A model generated the notes under the pieces. It was not told the origin of the DNA. It searched no databases and saw only the letters and a program-made list of their open reading frames with translations. DNA of 64,000 bases from Phalacrocorax aristotelis (Eukaryota; Chordata; Aves; Suliformes; Phalacrocoracidae): contig NC_134280.1 in assembly GCF_949628215.1 (NCBI RefSeq), positions 12,597,795-12,661,794 of the forward strand. The letters run 5' to 3'. Positions 1-44,100 of the stretch are shown here, one piece after another. Numbering within the stretch: the first letter of the stretch is position 1; the number at the start of each line of letters is the position of its first letter. Both the position numbers and the translations under genes were made by a program.

Positions 1-1185
1 CTGTCTTTTTCTTTTCATCTTCTGTAATTTTATCCCATCCTTTGATTTCTCATTCAACCTTTGGCCACTAGTTCATCCAGATCAACATCATCATTATTTT
101 GTAGGTTTTGCTAGATTACTTCTGAGAGGATTATTCCCAAGGAAGATATTTGTTCCCTTTAAAGTCTTTTGAAGTGCTTAACTTCCATAATTATTTTCTT
201 AATCAGTAATTCTTTTAAAAAGTCAACATTTTTCTGTCTTAGGAAAACATTCATTTCAATAACTATTTCAATAACATTAAACTTAATTTTGAAAAAGTCT
301 TATAATTGCAAGGTTTTTGTTTTATATCGGATGTTTGCATAGTTGGCTGCTCATCTGCACACCAGGTTCTGGTGATACCGGCTCTATTCATGGAAATAAG
401 GACTGCAGGAGCCAGCCTCTGACTGATGAAAAACAGTTAGGAGTTTCTATCTTCTACCTCCCCCACAATTTCCAAAATGCACATGACATTAAAAAAATCT
501 CAATATTTAAATAATGTATTCTCAGTTGAATTACTTTTTATCAAAAAGTGCACTAGACTTCCAAAAACTGCACATAGGTGATGTTGTTCACTAAATCGTT
601 AGCAGACAAAATTGTCACCCTTCAATATCTGTGCTTCTGTGCCAACAAACTGGCTTTAGTATCTCTGCTACCCAGGTATAGTTGGATGAGTGGGACATTC
701 TGAGGCTGTGAAAGGTTAGTAGTGGGCCTGAAGCATGGACGCAGATGAAGGGAGCTGGAGAAAGAGCATCAAAGTGGTGGTGACTGTTACAGGGGTAAAC
801 CTCTAAGGAAGTTCAGCAAGGACTGGTTTGCACTATTGTGGGAGGTTGGATTTCATTACTTGGAGGCATAGCTGTGACTGGGTTTAGTTTCCATAGTTTC
901 TGTAACAATAGCTGTGGAGGGCATTAGGCTTCAGCATGGCTTAGCAAGATGCCCAGGGAACTGCACAACCCATGCTGAGGTTCATGTGGGATTGGCATCG
1001 ATGTTAGCTAATTCAGGTATGACTGTCTGCTGCAGTTGTTCCTTCTCCCTGTAGTACAAACCTCTGAAGCTGAGCAATGGCATGGAAAGAAAAAGGAGGT
1101 TAGCTAGGGCCAGTAATACCCTAACGGAAGTCCTCCCTCTTACCCTCACAATTTCATCTAATGTGCTTTGCATATGTTTTTGCAG
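1..1185 (+). other. MYLK intron (5' end cut by window)
   Basis: AT-rich intronic sequence leading to the acceptor of exon A. No repeat, RNA gene or coding exon was recognised. Confidence 0.8.
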
Positions 1186-32920
<31,735 letters not shown>

Positions 32921-34740
32921 AACAAGGCTCAGAGAAAAAAAAGTTGAAAAAAATATATTTAAAGACTCTCATAAGGCTCAGAAAACCAAGTTATCAAAAG
33001 CACCTTGTGTGATATGTAGGTCTTTGGGGGGTTGTTTTTTCAGCATGATCAGTTGATACCTGTTTGCTTTATGTACGGGCATTAATTCCAATCAGTAGGC
33101 AATTTTAAGTTGCTAGCATGACTGGATTTACTTTAAGCAAGTCATCAACTAAGGTGCCCAGTCTATTTTTAAAATCAAATGTATGGAAAACAAGTCTACA
33201 GTTATATTCTGAACGTCTTAAAGAGAAACGGTCTATTTACTGAGCTCACTACTCTATACCATCACTTCCCTCAGCCAGAACTGCAGCTAAGTCGGCTCCC
33301 CAAGATCTACTTAGAAGGAAGCACTTGCCAGACACACAGTGAATCTCTCCAGTCCTAAGAAACAGGCTGCCCCCTGAGCAGTATCCTCTATAAGGGAAGG
33401 TCTGACACAGCCAGCTTTGCAATCTGTATGCTGGTACGGTTCATTTTTCTTTTGTTTTAAACAGAATATCATGGTCCTAACTTCAAACTACTGCCCCTTC
33501 TCAGTGCGCTGTCTGTGCCGTTGTAATACTGGCTGAAGTTAAACATCCAGGTGGTTTCCTGAGATACTTCTGATCTTGCTTTTAACCAGCTGATCACACC
33601 TTGTCACCTTTCCCTTATAGAAGCCGTCACTGCAGTGCAGTTACAGCTGCCTACTTAAGAAACAGACTAAAAACACAAAGACTGAAAATATTTTCTGTTG
33701 TTCTGGTCAGTCTAATAATGACTTATGATTCATATGTATGCTGCTGCGAAAAAAGCCAGGTTATTGCACAATCAGTGACTTCTATGTGCATGTGTGTGAA
33801 TGGAATCCCAGGTTAGTTACAGTTTTACTTGCATTTATTTGGTGATTGCAAAACAGATTTCAACTGATGATAAGCTGGAAACTCCCACAGATTTTTGGAG
33901 TAGCCAAAAAGATAGTAGCCTGGATTACAAACTCCTTTATACTTAGCAGTTTCCAAAGAATCTTAACCTATACAGTACCTATTTCTACCTTATGAGCTTG
34001 ACTGTCTTGTTTTTGTCTTGAACCTGCACCAATAAGGCTGTTGTGTTTTTTTAAAAATGCAGAAAAGCAAAACAAAAAAATCCAAAACCCATTTTTCTCC
34101 TCAGAAATGGTTAATGCACTCAGACTTAGTAACTTTGCTTTCCTTTCACAGTATTGGCACTTTTTAATTCTTTTGTTGTTGTTGTTCAGAGGTACTATCA
34201 GAGGCTGCAAGATGATATGCATAATCCAAAACCAGCGTGTCTTATATCTATGTATCATTCCAAAAGTGATTCTTTTTCTTTTCCACTTTTTGTGTGTAAA
34301 GTGCAACCATTTGCATTTCAAAGGTTACCTCTTTTAAAAAAAACATTACCTTAAATCCTCACCATTAAGTAGTCAGTGTGCTTTAATACTGGTGTGTACA
34401 ATATCAACCTTAAATTACCTAGTTGTGTATGTGTTTCATATGATTTGCTCTTCTACATTCAATGCTCAACTAATGTGGATGACACAATGGTTTTTAACTG
34501 CTTTACTCTTTGTTGCTAAGTTCAGATTGCCAGCATGTCTTTTCCTTTCCAATTGATAAAAACCTCTTGTTATACTAAACACAGTATTGCCACAATTCCT
34601 TATACAGAAACGTTTTGAATCTGATTTAGAGCATACAGAGCTTTTCTCACTTTTGTTTTTTTTTTTAAATGTGTTAGGCAACAACGGGGTGTATTTTGTA
34701 CCTTAATAAAAATATGCTAATGCTCTCCCAGTTTGTTAAA
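32921..34740 (+). other. MYLK: MYLK/telokin 3'UTR
   Basis: AT-rich untranslated sequence after the TGA stop. The first AATAAA I find is at 34705, preceded by a long T-rich stretch. The 3' end near 34,730-34,740 is inferred; a second AATAAA at 34795 is an alternative. Confidence 0.65.
34705..34710 (+). terminator. Poly(A) signal AATAAA, likely MYLK/telokin
   Basis: AATAAA about 1.8 kb after the stop, followed within 30-40 bp by a modest T/G-containing stretch (CCCAGTTTGTT). It is the best placed signal for the gene's end. Confidence 0.55.
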
Positions 34741-37064
34741 CCATCAGAATTGCAAAGACGAGAACGCTACAGCTGTAGTTACTCACAGTTCCTAAATAAA
34801 TAATACCACAAAGCACGCTCCTTGTATACTCTATTGCAGGCGTCACTGCGTTCACATTGCCTAAGCATATCAGTAACAGCGCTCTTCTCCCTACTCTGTC
34901 CTGAGACCTGCTTGGCACAAAAATGGATGAGGTGGCAACAGTGAAGCCTCCTGGATCTGTGTGGTGCTGCTGCACTTCTACCCCGTCAGCCCGGTGCGGC
35001 GGCCGCTCTGCCCCACAGCCATCAGGTACAGCCTGGGGCTGACACTAGTCACAGCTGTCTGCCCTGCCGCACATCTCCAGCCTCATCACATCCTTCACAA
35101 TGAACAAAAGGGTAGCCGTGGATGGGGCACCACGACAGCTTTGGGTTTCTCTTACAGTTGAGAATTCCCTTAGGGTGGGGAACCGCATAGTTCAGAAAGA
35201 CTGTAAGAGCAAGAGAGGAAAAATTCAGGGAAGTCTAAACGTAGATGTTTTCTTATACCACTGTTCCTAAAAACTGTAAAGAGGAAGATATTTAGCAAAT
35301 ATGCTTGCACTGCCTTTATGCAGACGTCTAACGTGCAGCCCAGGACACCATGGACCATGCAGAAACTCCCTAAAGCAAAGATTGTGAAACATCCTGCTTA
35401 CAGCGACACATTTCTTGAGCAAATCTTCAGGCCTTGAAACTGTCACCTTTGCAAGATGTGCTCTACTGTCTTGTGAATGTACCTAACTTTATCCACTGAC
35501 TGCTGGCTTCCATTCAGGTAGGCACATGCATAAAGCAGTAAAAGGTCTGGCTCTGACAGCCTGGTCTGTGGGCACAGCAAGGTCCATGGGTATGCGTACT
35601 GGGTATCAAAACCCACAGACCCAATATCAGTGTTCCTGCACAGATTTTTCCCTTCCCTCTCCTCCTTTGCTAATCCTTCCATGTCCCACAGGCTATAAAC
35701 CACCTATTTTTCTTTTTCCCCAAGGATATAACTAGCTTACTATCCCCCTGTTGCTTCCTATCAACATCCCTTCTAGTCTGCAGGAACAGTGACCTCCACT
35801 TCAAAAATGGTGTGCTACATATCTAATTCAACTCTGAGCAATGGACTCCACCCTGTATTTGACCTTGAATTTTTTGTTCTGTTTGAAGAGTAGAATTCCA
35901 TTTCCACTGAAGAAGAATATTTTATGTACTTGAAATCCTGGCTCATTTTGCCAGCCATCCTAATTAGTCTAATAAAAGGTATTACCTCTTCCTATAAACC
36001 TTGTCTTGCTTGTATAATGGCTGCAGAGAGCCACTCTTGGGGTGTGTTGGGTTGAAACTATCCCCAACGGCAGAGGTTATGCAAGACATTGGTACCACCA
36101 AAGATGAATCACTTAATTCTTCTCGTATTTCTTTTGTATGAAATTCAGTCTTCTCAAGAGACAAAAAATTTGGCATTGGCCACTGGTTTTCACTACTCAG
36201 GTTCCTGGATTTGCAGAAATATAATTTACTTAATTACAGGCCTTCCCAACCACCCAAGCATCCCGTACGTATTTCTGGTTGATGAAGAGACCTCTGCTAA
36301 TTGTATGCGTGGCACGCAAAGACTTCGGCTATCGCTGTTTCTCTTTGCTCACAAAGACGACTGCAGAGCCCTTCATAGCCCTGTCCTGTGCAGTGAGCGT
36401 CAGGGTTTGAAAACGTAGAAAATTTTTTCAGTTGCATACATGAATAATAAATTATCTGTTTCACTAACATGTTTTGGAATATTTATTAGAAAGGTCCAGA
36501 ACATTGCACTAAAACACTGCTGTTTGAAAATTAAATTATCATAAATCTGACTTTTGAGCCCTATTGACTGCAAGAGATGCGCATGAACACCACGAATATA
36601 TTAGGCCCCGTAAATACTTTGGTGAAAACAGAATTTGCAGGGGGAAGGAGGCTTATGCTGTTATTCTGCACTGCTCATAGAGGAACTGCACCGTAACCAG
36701 CCTGCAAAATAAATGGAGAATTGTTTCTGGAAGTTGAGAAGCACCTCCACAGAATATTTACAATTTCTGTAGGAAAAAAAAGATTTGTTTTCATCCTTTC
36801 ATGGTAACTCTTTGGAAAGGTAGTTCTAGCTGTATCTCCCCTAAAGAGTGCGCTTGAATTTGTGTTGCTATTAAAGTAATGCTTTCCAGTTTTTTGCCAT
36901 TACATAAAACTTCAGCAGAAAACGAGTTAGAGGTCCGGCTGCGCTTGGCTCCCGCAGCTTCTTACACTAGAAAAGTGATGAAAACCTAATAACATTCCTA
37001 AAATAACCTCAACTTGGAAGGTAACGCTATTAATTTCTCTAGAACGACAGACCTATTTCCTCCT
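34741..37064. other. MYLK-HACD2 intergenic region
   Basis: 2.3 kb between two genes in tandem. It is AT-rich except for a GC-rich pocket around 34970-35090. No tRNA, transposon or conserved coding sequence was recognised. AATAAA motifs at 34795 and 35971 could serve longer MYLK transcripts. Confidence 0.7.
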
Positions 37065-38190
37065 GCAGAAGCGAGGCCGCAGAGGGGCACTTTTAACCTG
37101 CCTTAAAGTGTGCTGGAGAAGGCGGTTTGTCACCGGGCTGCTCCCCGCCGGGGCAGCGCGACGCCCTGAAAGGGGGGAGGGGACTCCCCAGGGACCCGCC
37201 GCCGCTCCAGGCTCCCGCCTGCCCTCTGCGGGCGCCTGAAGCTCTGGCTGCGGCCCGGGGGTCGGCACCAACCGGCCGGGTCACCTGCCTCGCCCCCGCT
37301 CCCGCGGCGGGCAGGGGCGGCGAGGCGGGCGTGACGGCGGCTGCGCACAGCGCCCTGCCCGCCTCCGAGATGGCGGCGGCGGAGCCGCCGGGGCTGGGGA
37401 GAGGCCCCGCCCCGCCGTACGCTGAGAGCGGGCGGAGGCCGCGGGACCGCCGCAAGATGGCGGCGCCTGGCAGTGGCGGCGGCAGCCGGGCGGATAACGG
37501 CTACAGCAGCCAGCAACCGCGGCGGAGGAAGGGCCCGGGCGCCCTGGCCACGGCCTACCTTGTTATCTACAACGTGGTGATGACGGCGGGGTAAGGAGGG
37601 CGTTCGGGCCTCTGGCGGCCCCTCTACCTGCGGCACTTCGGGCACCCCCGGCGCCACCGGGCTCGGCAGAGCCCGTCCCGTCGGAGGCGGCGGGCCCCGC
37701 TCGGGCGGGCTGCAGCCCTCTAACCGTACCTGTCCCGGCGGGCGGAGCGGGACCGGGGCCGGGCGTAGAGTTGGACCGACCGAGCTCAGGAGGTGGCCCC
37801 TGCCGCCCCCACCCGCCCCTCCGGCACTTGCAGCTTTAGCCGCGCCTGCCCGGCAGCCGGGTGGTGACGCGCCGCCGCTCCCGCTGCCCTTCGTGCTGCC
37901 GGTGGTCGCGCCTCACGCCTCCGATAACGCTAAAATAACCATAGCCAAGCCCCTCTCTTGCAGCTGCTCACGCTGAAGAGGGGCTCCGCTCGCGGGCTCG
38001 GCTGCCTCCACCGTACGTTGCGAGGATAAGCCGTTGCCGGCACAGGTCCGGTGCCGGGGTGTCCCCGGAGCGTGTCCCTGCGGGGCGCCACCCCGCTCGG
38101 CACCCGCCGAGCCCCTCTGCGGCGCGGCCTCTTCCGCGGGCCCCTTCCGAAGCGAAGTCGGTGGAACAGAACAAGTACCTCTTCTCTGGG
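37065..38190. promoter_or_regulatory. CpG island promoter of HACD2
   Basis: Composition changes sharply from AT-rich to very GC-rich with dense CpG, covering the 5'UTR, exon 1 and the start of intron 1 of HACD2. No TATA box is evident. AAGATGGCGGC over the start codon at 37457 and GAGATGGCGGC at 37368 fit the YY1-type motif common at housekeeping promoters. The transcription start itself cannot be fixed from sequence. Confidence 0.85.
37457..37590 (+). CDS. HACD2: HACD2 exon 1 (coding part)
   Basis: It encodes a Gly/Ser-rich cytosolic N-terminus, a basic patch (RRRKGPG) and the first part of membrane segment 1 ([15 protein letters not shown]). The donor is GTAAGG at 37591, with a Gly codon split two to one. 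The exon lies wholly in the CpG island. The frame stays open upstream beyond 37370, so the 5' coding limit is less certain than the 3' one. Confidence 0.93.
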
Positions 38191-41100
38191 AGCTGCTCTG
38201 TTTATAATTGACTCCTTAATTTGCTCTGCCACTGTTTTTCTCACCCAGGTGATGGTGTTGGTCACTGTTCTCACCTCACCGCGCCTGTGGTGCGGACTCC
38301 AGCGCTTTTCAGTGGAGGGAATTTCTCCATAGTGGTAGCTCGAAGGCAAAGCTGTTACCCTTTAGAGCCCTGTGAGCCTTCCTCGAAAGCCCTTCAGCTG
38401 GCCCATGCTTTGGGGGAAGTCGAAAGCTGCTGCTTGCAATGTGTGAGCTCCTGGGCCTGCTTGACGCTCTGCTCTTGCCCTGTGTAGCAGAATGAGATTT
38501 GGGCTGGTTGGTGCGTGCTCGGGTGTGTTCTTAGGCGCAAAAATAAAAATAGCAACAACTGGGGACTCTCATTCATGTATAGGAGACTTTCTTTTTTATT
38601 TTCAAGAGGCTGTAGAGTCTTACAGGACCACAGATAAAAATAAAATAATCTTTTGAAAGACTGGGGATATTTGGGTGGGAGGAGAAAAAACTCTCTAAAA
38701 TGGATCCGAAATGAGCCTGTTTTCCCATAGATAAAGTCAGGCAAACAGGCTAGTCTCAGTATTTTGGGGGAAGATTAGTACAGAATTAACATAGGTACAA
38801 TGTATTTCAATAAGGCAATTGGACATGATGATTCTTGTCTTTGCCAGTGACAGCTGGTGCTATTTCAGCTTATCTGATAGTCACGCTTATGAGGAACCAA
38901 GGTAGCTGAGAGGAGAGAGCTCAGTTCTTGTAAGGCCTCTACACCCGTTGCCCAATAGGCATGTTACTGTGAAGTGGAACTGCTGAGCAGATTTGTGGCT
39001 CCATGTGATATTTGCAGGGTGTTTCACTCAAAGGGGAATGATAATCACCCACCAGTTTGATAAACATGAATCTCTTGTCTCAGAAATGCTTAACTACATG
39101 AGTGATACAACACAGTACAGGCAGGCAGGAGGTCTCTCTGCTTTTGTTGTGATGTCCCTGCACAACGTTAAGAAGTTAACCTGAGCTCTTCTAGGAGTAA
39201 AAATGTTTGCCTACTTATTGAGCTGCAAATACTTAATTCACTTACATTTATAAAAGGTCTCAAGAACTTGAGAGAAATTGCGGTATAAATGGAAAATTTC
39301 TTTAAATGTCCTGAACTTTTTGTCATGGAGGGCAAGTTACTGAGCATGTGAAATTTCCTCAGGGAAAAAAAAACTAAATCCAAATGTTAGAAATAAATAG
39401 CATAAATCTGTATTTAGCTTCCTGTTGCTGTGTAAATCTTGATCCTGATGTTACCTGTTTTCCTGATTTATACCAAACCTCCTAGAAAATTCCAGTCTTG
39501 GGTGAGATGTGGCTTATGGTGCTTTAGCATGAGCTGCTTTTTTCTGGATGTGTTTGCGATTAGATGATTTTTGCGATTTGGGGAGCTACCGTAGGAGTCC
39601 TGTGATCAGGGTTCATATCTCTGCGTTGTCACTCACCGCTGTTCTTTTGGGGTAGGTTATGGAGGGCTCTGACGGATAATTTGTCTTGAAATGGATGAGG
39701 ATTTTGCGCTTCCTCTGGACACTGCTGAAATGTTGAGCTTAGGAAAAAACCCTCAGTTAGTTATTTTCTTCTTTTTAAAAGACTTCATAATAAGGTAGCT
39801 TTTCAGGAGTTGGTTGGCAGAAGTGCAGTTGTTCATATGAAATGATTCATACGCAGCTGGTGGAGGTAATTTGTTACTGTCCCCATGTCAGTCAGAGTGC
39901 TCAGACTTAGTTTCTCAGACAGCACTGCCTTGGAAAGAGAACTGTGAAAGAGACCACCAACAATTTGAAGGTGCCTAGATTATGAAGTGATGCTGTAAAA
40001 GCACATGGAATCTTTAAAAATTTTAAGTGGGTTTTGGTTTTGTTTTACAAAAGGTGGCTTTTAAACTGAAGCACACAAGAGCTTTGTTGTGCAATAAACA
40101 GTAAAGTAAATGTTTAAAATCAGAGTTGCCCCAGCTATTAGCTTTATATAAAATGGATCAAGTAACTATTGAAAAATCTTGGCATAATTTTTGCATTTAT
40201 CTTGACTTAGCTAAAGGAAACATTGATTCTAAAAATAAAAGATCTTATTTCTAATTCTATACTCTAGTGCACGTAGTATATGGATTCCTGGTAATACAAT
40301 GGCTTTTGCAAGAGCAAAATGGTAGAAAAAGTATATATACCCGTGGATCCCTAAATGAAGCTGTGTACGCTTACCGTTTGGTTCACATCTTTGGGTGTTA
40401 TCTTTCAGAAAAGGGCAAACATGGCCCAGCAGAGAATAACCAGTCCTGCAGTTGGTTCTCACCTGTACTTGCTCTGTTTTTTTTACTATTGTTCAAAGTG
40501 TTAAGATGTAGAAAGCATTGCATCTTTCTTCTCTTGCATTCAGTCAAACTGTTATTTTCCCATCACAGCATGAAGTCACGTAGCCATACCTGACCTGGCA
40601 TTGAGAGCTCATTCTGGAGGCATCGATGCACCGCAGAAATTATGTCCTAAAAAACATGGTTGAAATCAGTGAATAATGGGGGGTGGGGAGGGAGGTCATG
40701 CTGTTAGAGTTGAGTGTAAATGTTTGATAAGCTGCTTTAATATGTGAGTAAATTTCTTATTTTTAGTCAAGTGCTGTAACTTGCTAGTACTTCTGGGAAC
40801 TGAAGTAGCTGAGGGTGGTATAAACAATGAACAAGACAGATCTTAATGTAATAGCTTTTGAATTCACAAAGGTTTGTGCTACCAGTGGTCTGCAAACGTT
40901 CAGCAAAGAGCGTTCTGGGTTTTGCTGGCTCATTGTCCACATCTTCAGTGTCTGGTTGTTGAGAGTCAAAGTACACTTCTCCCTTTTCAGGTTCATTCGC
41001 TGCATAACTTTGCTGTATTCTTTTGCATAACTGATGGAGAACCTCAGTAAACTTTGCATAAGAAAACACCTTTTTATAATTTGTAATAGAATTATGGGGA

Positions 41101-44100
41101 ATTGAACTGAGGGTCTGAGCACGAAGCTTGCTTATCAAGTCTGAGCAACTGAAAGTAAAATAATTAAATTGTGTGTATGCAGTATTTATTTTCCTTAGCT
41201 TGGATTAATCCAGGAGTGTAAGTGTCTAGCTTAAAGTTTACATGTGTGGCAGTGGTAATTCATTGAAGTGTAACTCCAGCTGGTATAGTGGGGAGACTTC
41301 AGGTCAGAGAAAGCTGGAAGAACTTGTAGCTTGGCATCCACGTGACAGTGGTGCCTTTTGCTGCCCTTTTAAACTTCTCACCAAGTTTCTTTTTCAGTTG
41401 ATTTTCCTCACTTTCACCTACTCCTATTCCATTTTCTCTAGTCATAGAGGGTGAAGAACTAGTTAAGAATCAGAGAAGCAGGACAGAGGTAGTAAAGGCT
41501 TTGACACAAAGTATGCACAGCTTTTAATTTTGTGCAGATTAATACTTTGGTCTCTATTAAATGCCTTTGAAGGACAGTAATTTTATTATTAAAAGAGAGA
41601 TGTGGTCTTTGGTGATGGAAAGTGCAGTCTTTGTGGAGTCAGTGATCTGGCAGGGAGGGTGGGGATGAGCAAGGGGCTGGAGCTCCTCTGGGAGCTGTGT
41701 ACTTTACCAGCCTCTCAGTTAAGGTGTTCACGGTCTGCAGGTGGGAACAGTTTGCAGGCACAACCAAGAACTGGTGTCTTGTGCAACCTGAGAAATTGCT
41801 CAATTTAGTGAAGTTTCTCAACAAACACGGAAGATTAGGAAAAATAGAGAAACTTGACAGATACGAACAGGACAGTGTCAGCCTGCTCTGATTTACTGTT
41901 CTACAAGAGAAGCAGTCAGTGTTGCAAGGGAAAGACATTAATATTACAGCGCTTACTGGTTTATTCTACACTGATGTCCAAATACCAAATTAATCTGATT
42001 CATTCTTTGTAAACAGCAATTACCTGTCAAATGTTTGTCTTTTGGTTTCACAAGGCAGCTTTAACTGAAATAATTTGTCACTACTGAAAAAAGCGAGGGC
42101 TTGTTTCTCATTCCCTGTTTCTCTTCCCCGTTTCTCTTCCCCATTCCTACTGCTTTTCTTTGGTACTAGTCTTCTGAGAAGTCCGGACAGAAATAGCTTT
42201 TTTTTCAGTTGTACTAACAAATGTTTTTAAGGATACAATCTTGGATGCCAGAATTACTTATTATTGAAAAATCTGGACTTTACAGTGTATTTCAAACAGC
42301 TGTTACCTTTGGGACAATATTTGTGTATACTTAATAGTACCTCAGCTAATGTGGTACTTGTAAGTATCTAATATGCTGTAAATTAAGGGAATTTCTTAAT
42401 CTTCCCTATTACAAAACCAGAGCTGCAGATTTTTTTTCTGAACGGTAAAATCCTGTTGCATCATTAGGGGACTTTCTACACCCCTACACACGCTTCCACT
42501 GAGGTGCACGGTTGTTAGCAGACGTGCTTGGTGACTTTTAGCACAAGCTTTGTAACAGCACTTCTGGGTTTGGAAGGAGATGGAGGTACAGTACGGTGGC
42601 ATTAACAGTAACTGAGGGAGAGACAGCCAGGATGGTCCTGTCAGTGAAAAGTCTGGGAGCTGCTGGTAAGGATTCCCACTTCTCATTGACCACCCCTTCT
42701 CCCATGTTTGCCACAAGCAATTGGAAAGTAAAGTTAACTATAGATGCTAATTTAAAATGAGAAAGTGTTTTACCATGGTATACCCACCTTAGTTTTGTGG
42801 CTTGTTCTAGACTTCACTGAAGAATTTCAGAGGTTGTGGGCAAACACCGACTCTGGACAGCTATGGCAGTGAAAGATGTTACTGCATCGGCCAGGACTGG
42901 AGGAAGAATTTTTAGGGTTGCTTCCTAAATTACCTCAGGGGAAGATCAGCCAGGTTAACAGGTCACATTGTTGATAGTATAGTTGCAGTTATACAGACAC
43001 TACTTATATAGGCCTAGATACATTTATTGCTTAAAAAGGAAAGCTGGGACAGGAACGGTCATTGCTGCCTTCAAGGCTTTAGCAGGCTCAGTTTTTGTGC
43101 AGTTACTGTTTCTCATAAAATATATGTTAGCAATTAAGCTGGGTGGTCTGTCATAAAGTCTCAGGATGTACTTTGAACTGAAACATTAAAATGAATGCTT
43201 TCTGAGTCTTCATTGTTTGTCATACTTGTTTAAGTTATGGTATGTATGGTAAGAGATCTTTGACTAGCAGTAAATGGTTTTCTGCTTCAGCTGAAAAAAA
43301 TGTGATGCCAATCTTCTTTAAAATGTCATTAATACCTTCCATAACTAAATTAAATACAGTTCACTGAAAAATAAATTTAGACACTAAAGGTGCTGGTATA
43401 ATGTTGGTGCCGAAAGATGTTTAAAAAAATGTATTGTCTAAGTTTGATAAATTTGCAGAAAATCCAAGTATTTAATGTTTTCCGTGTTGCAGAGGGTACG
43501 CAAAAACTTCCTATCTTTCAGGACAGTTATATGCCTGTTGCTTTCTCAGATACCAAAAGAGGGATTAAGGATTTCTTTGTACTTGCACTCTGCTTAACGT
43601 CTCCTTATCTTTGACTTTTTTCTCTCTTTCAGGTGGCTTGTTATCGCAGTTGGTCTGGTGCGAGCCTACCTGGCTAAAGGTAGCTACCATAGCCTTTACT
43701 ATTCAATAGAAAAGCCCCTGAAATTCTTCCAAACTGGAGCTTTGCTTGAGGTAGGTGTAGTCGTCTTCCCTAGAGTTACTAATGTTTGCATGAGTGTTTT
43801 CTTCAGGAGAAATAAGGCAGCCTTTGAACAGTGCTGTCTAGGTACCTGGTTTTTTCATTAGTATTTATAGAGTGATTTGAAGGTAAACATAAGAAAAATG
43901 CCTCGCACAAGTGCTGAACCTTTCCTTTTAGCAAGCGGTGAGGGGGCTTACGGCCTGGGGAGTAAGCTTGGGGAGCAGAGCTAAATACTATGCTTAATCT
44001 TTGAAATACAAATATTGAATCTTAAGCTCTTGTGATAGAAGTAAATGTATTTCTGAATTGCTTCATTTGAAATGTTAGTGATTTGAATTTTTCTTTTTGT

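Noticed and set aside
37130..37657. 175-codon minus-strand open frame over the HACD2 CpG island
   Set aside because: GC-rich sequence has few stop codons on either strand. The product is Pro/Arg/Ala low complexity and overlaps HACD2 exon 1, so it is a shadow frame.
37930..38349. 139-codon minus-strand frame at the island's downstream edge
   Set aside because: Same cause: high GC gives long empty frames. The composition is Arg/Pro-rich and no homology is recognised.
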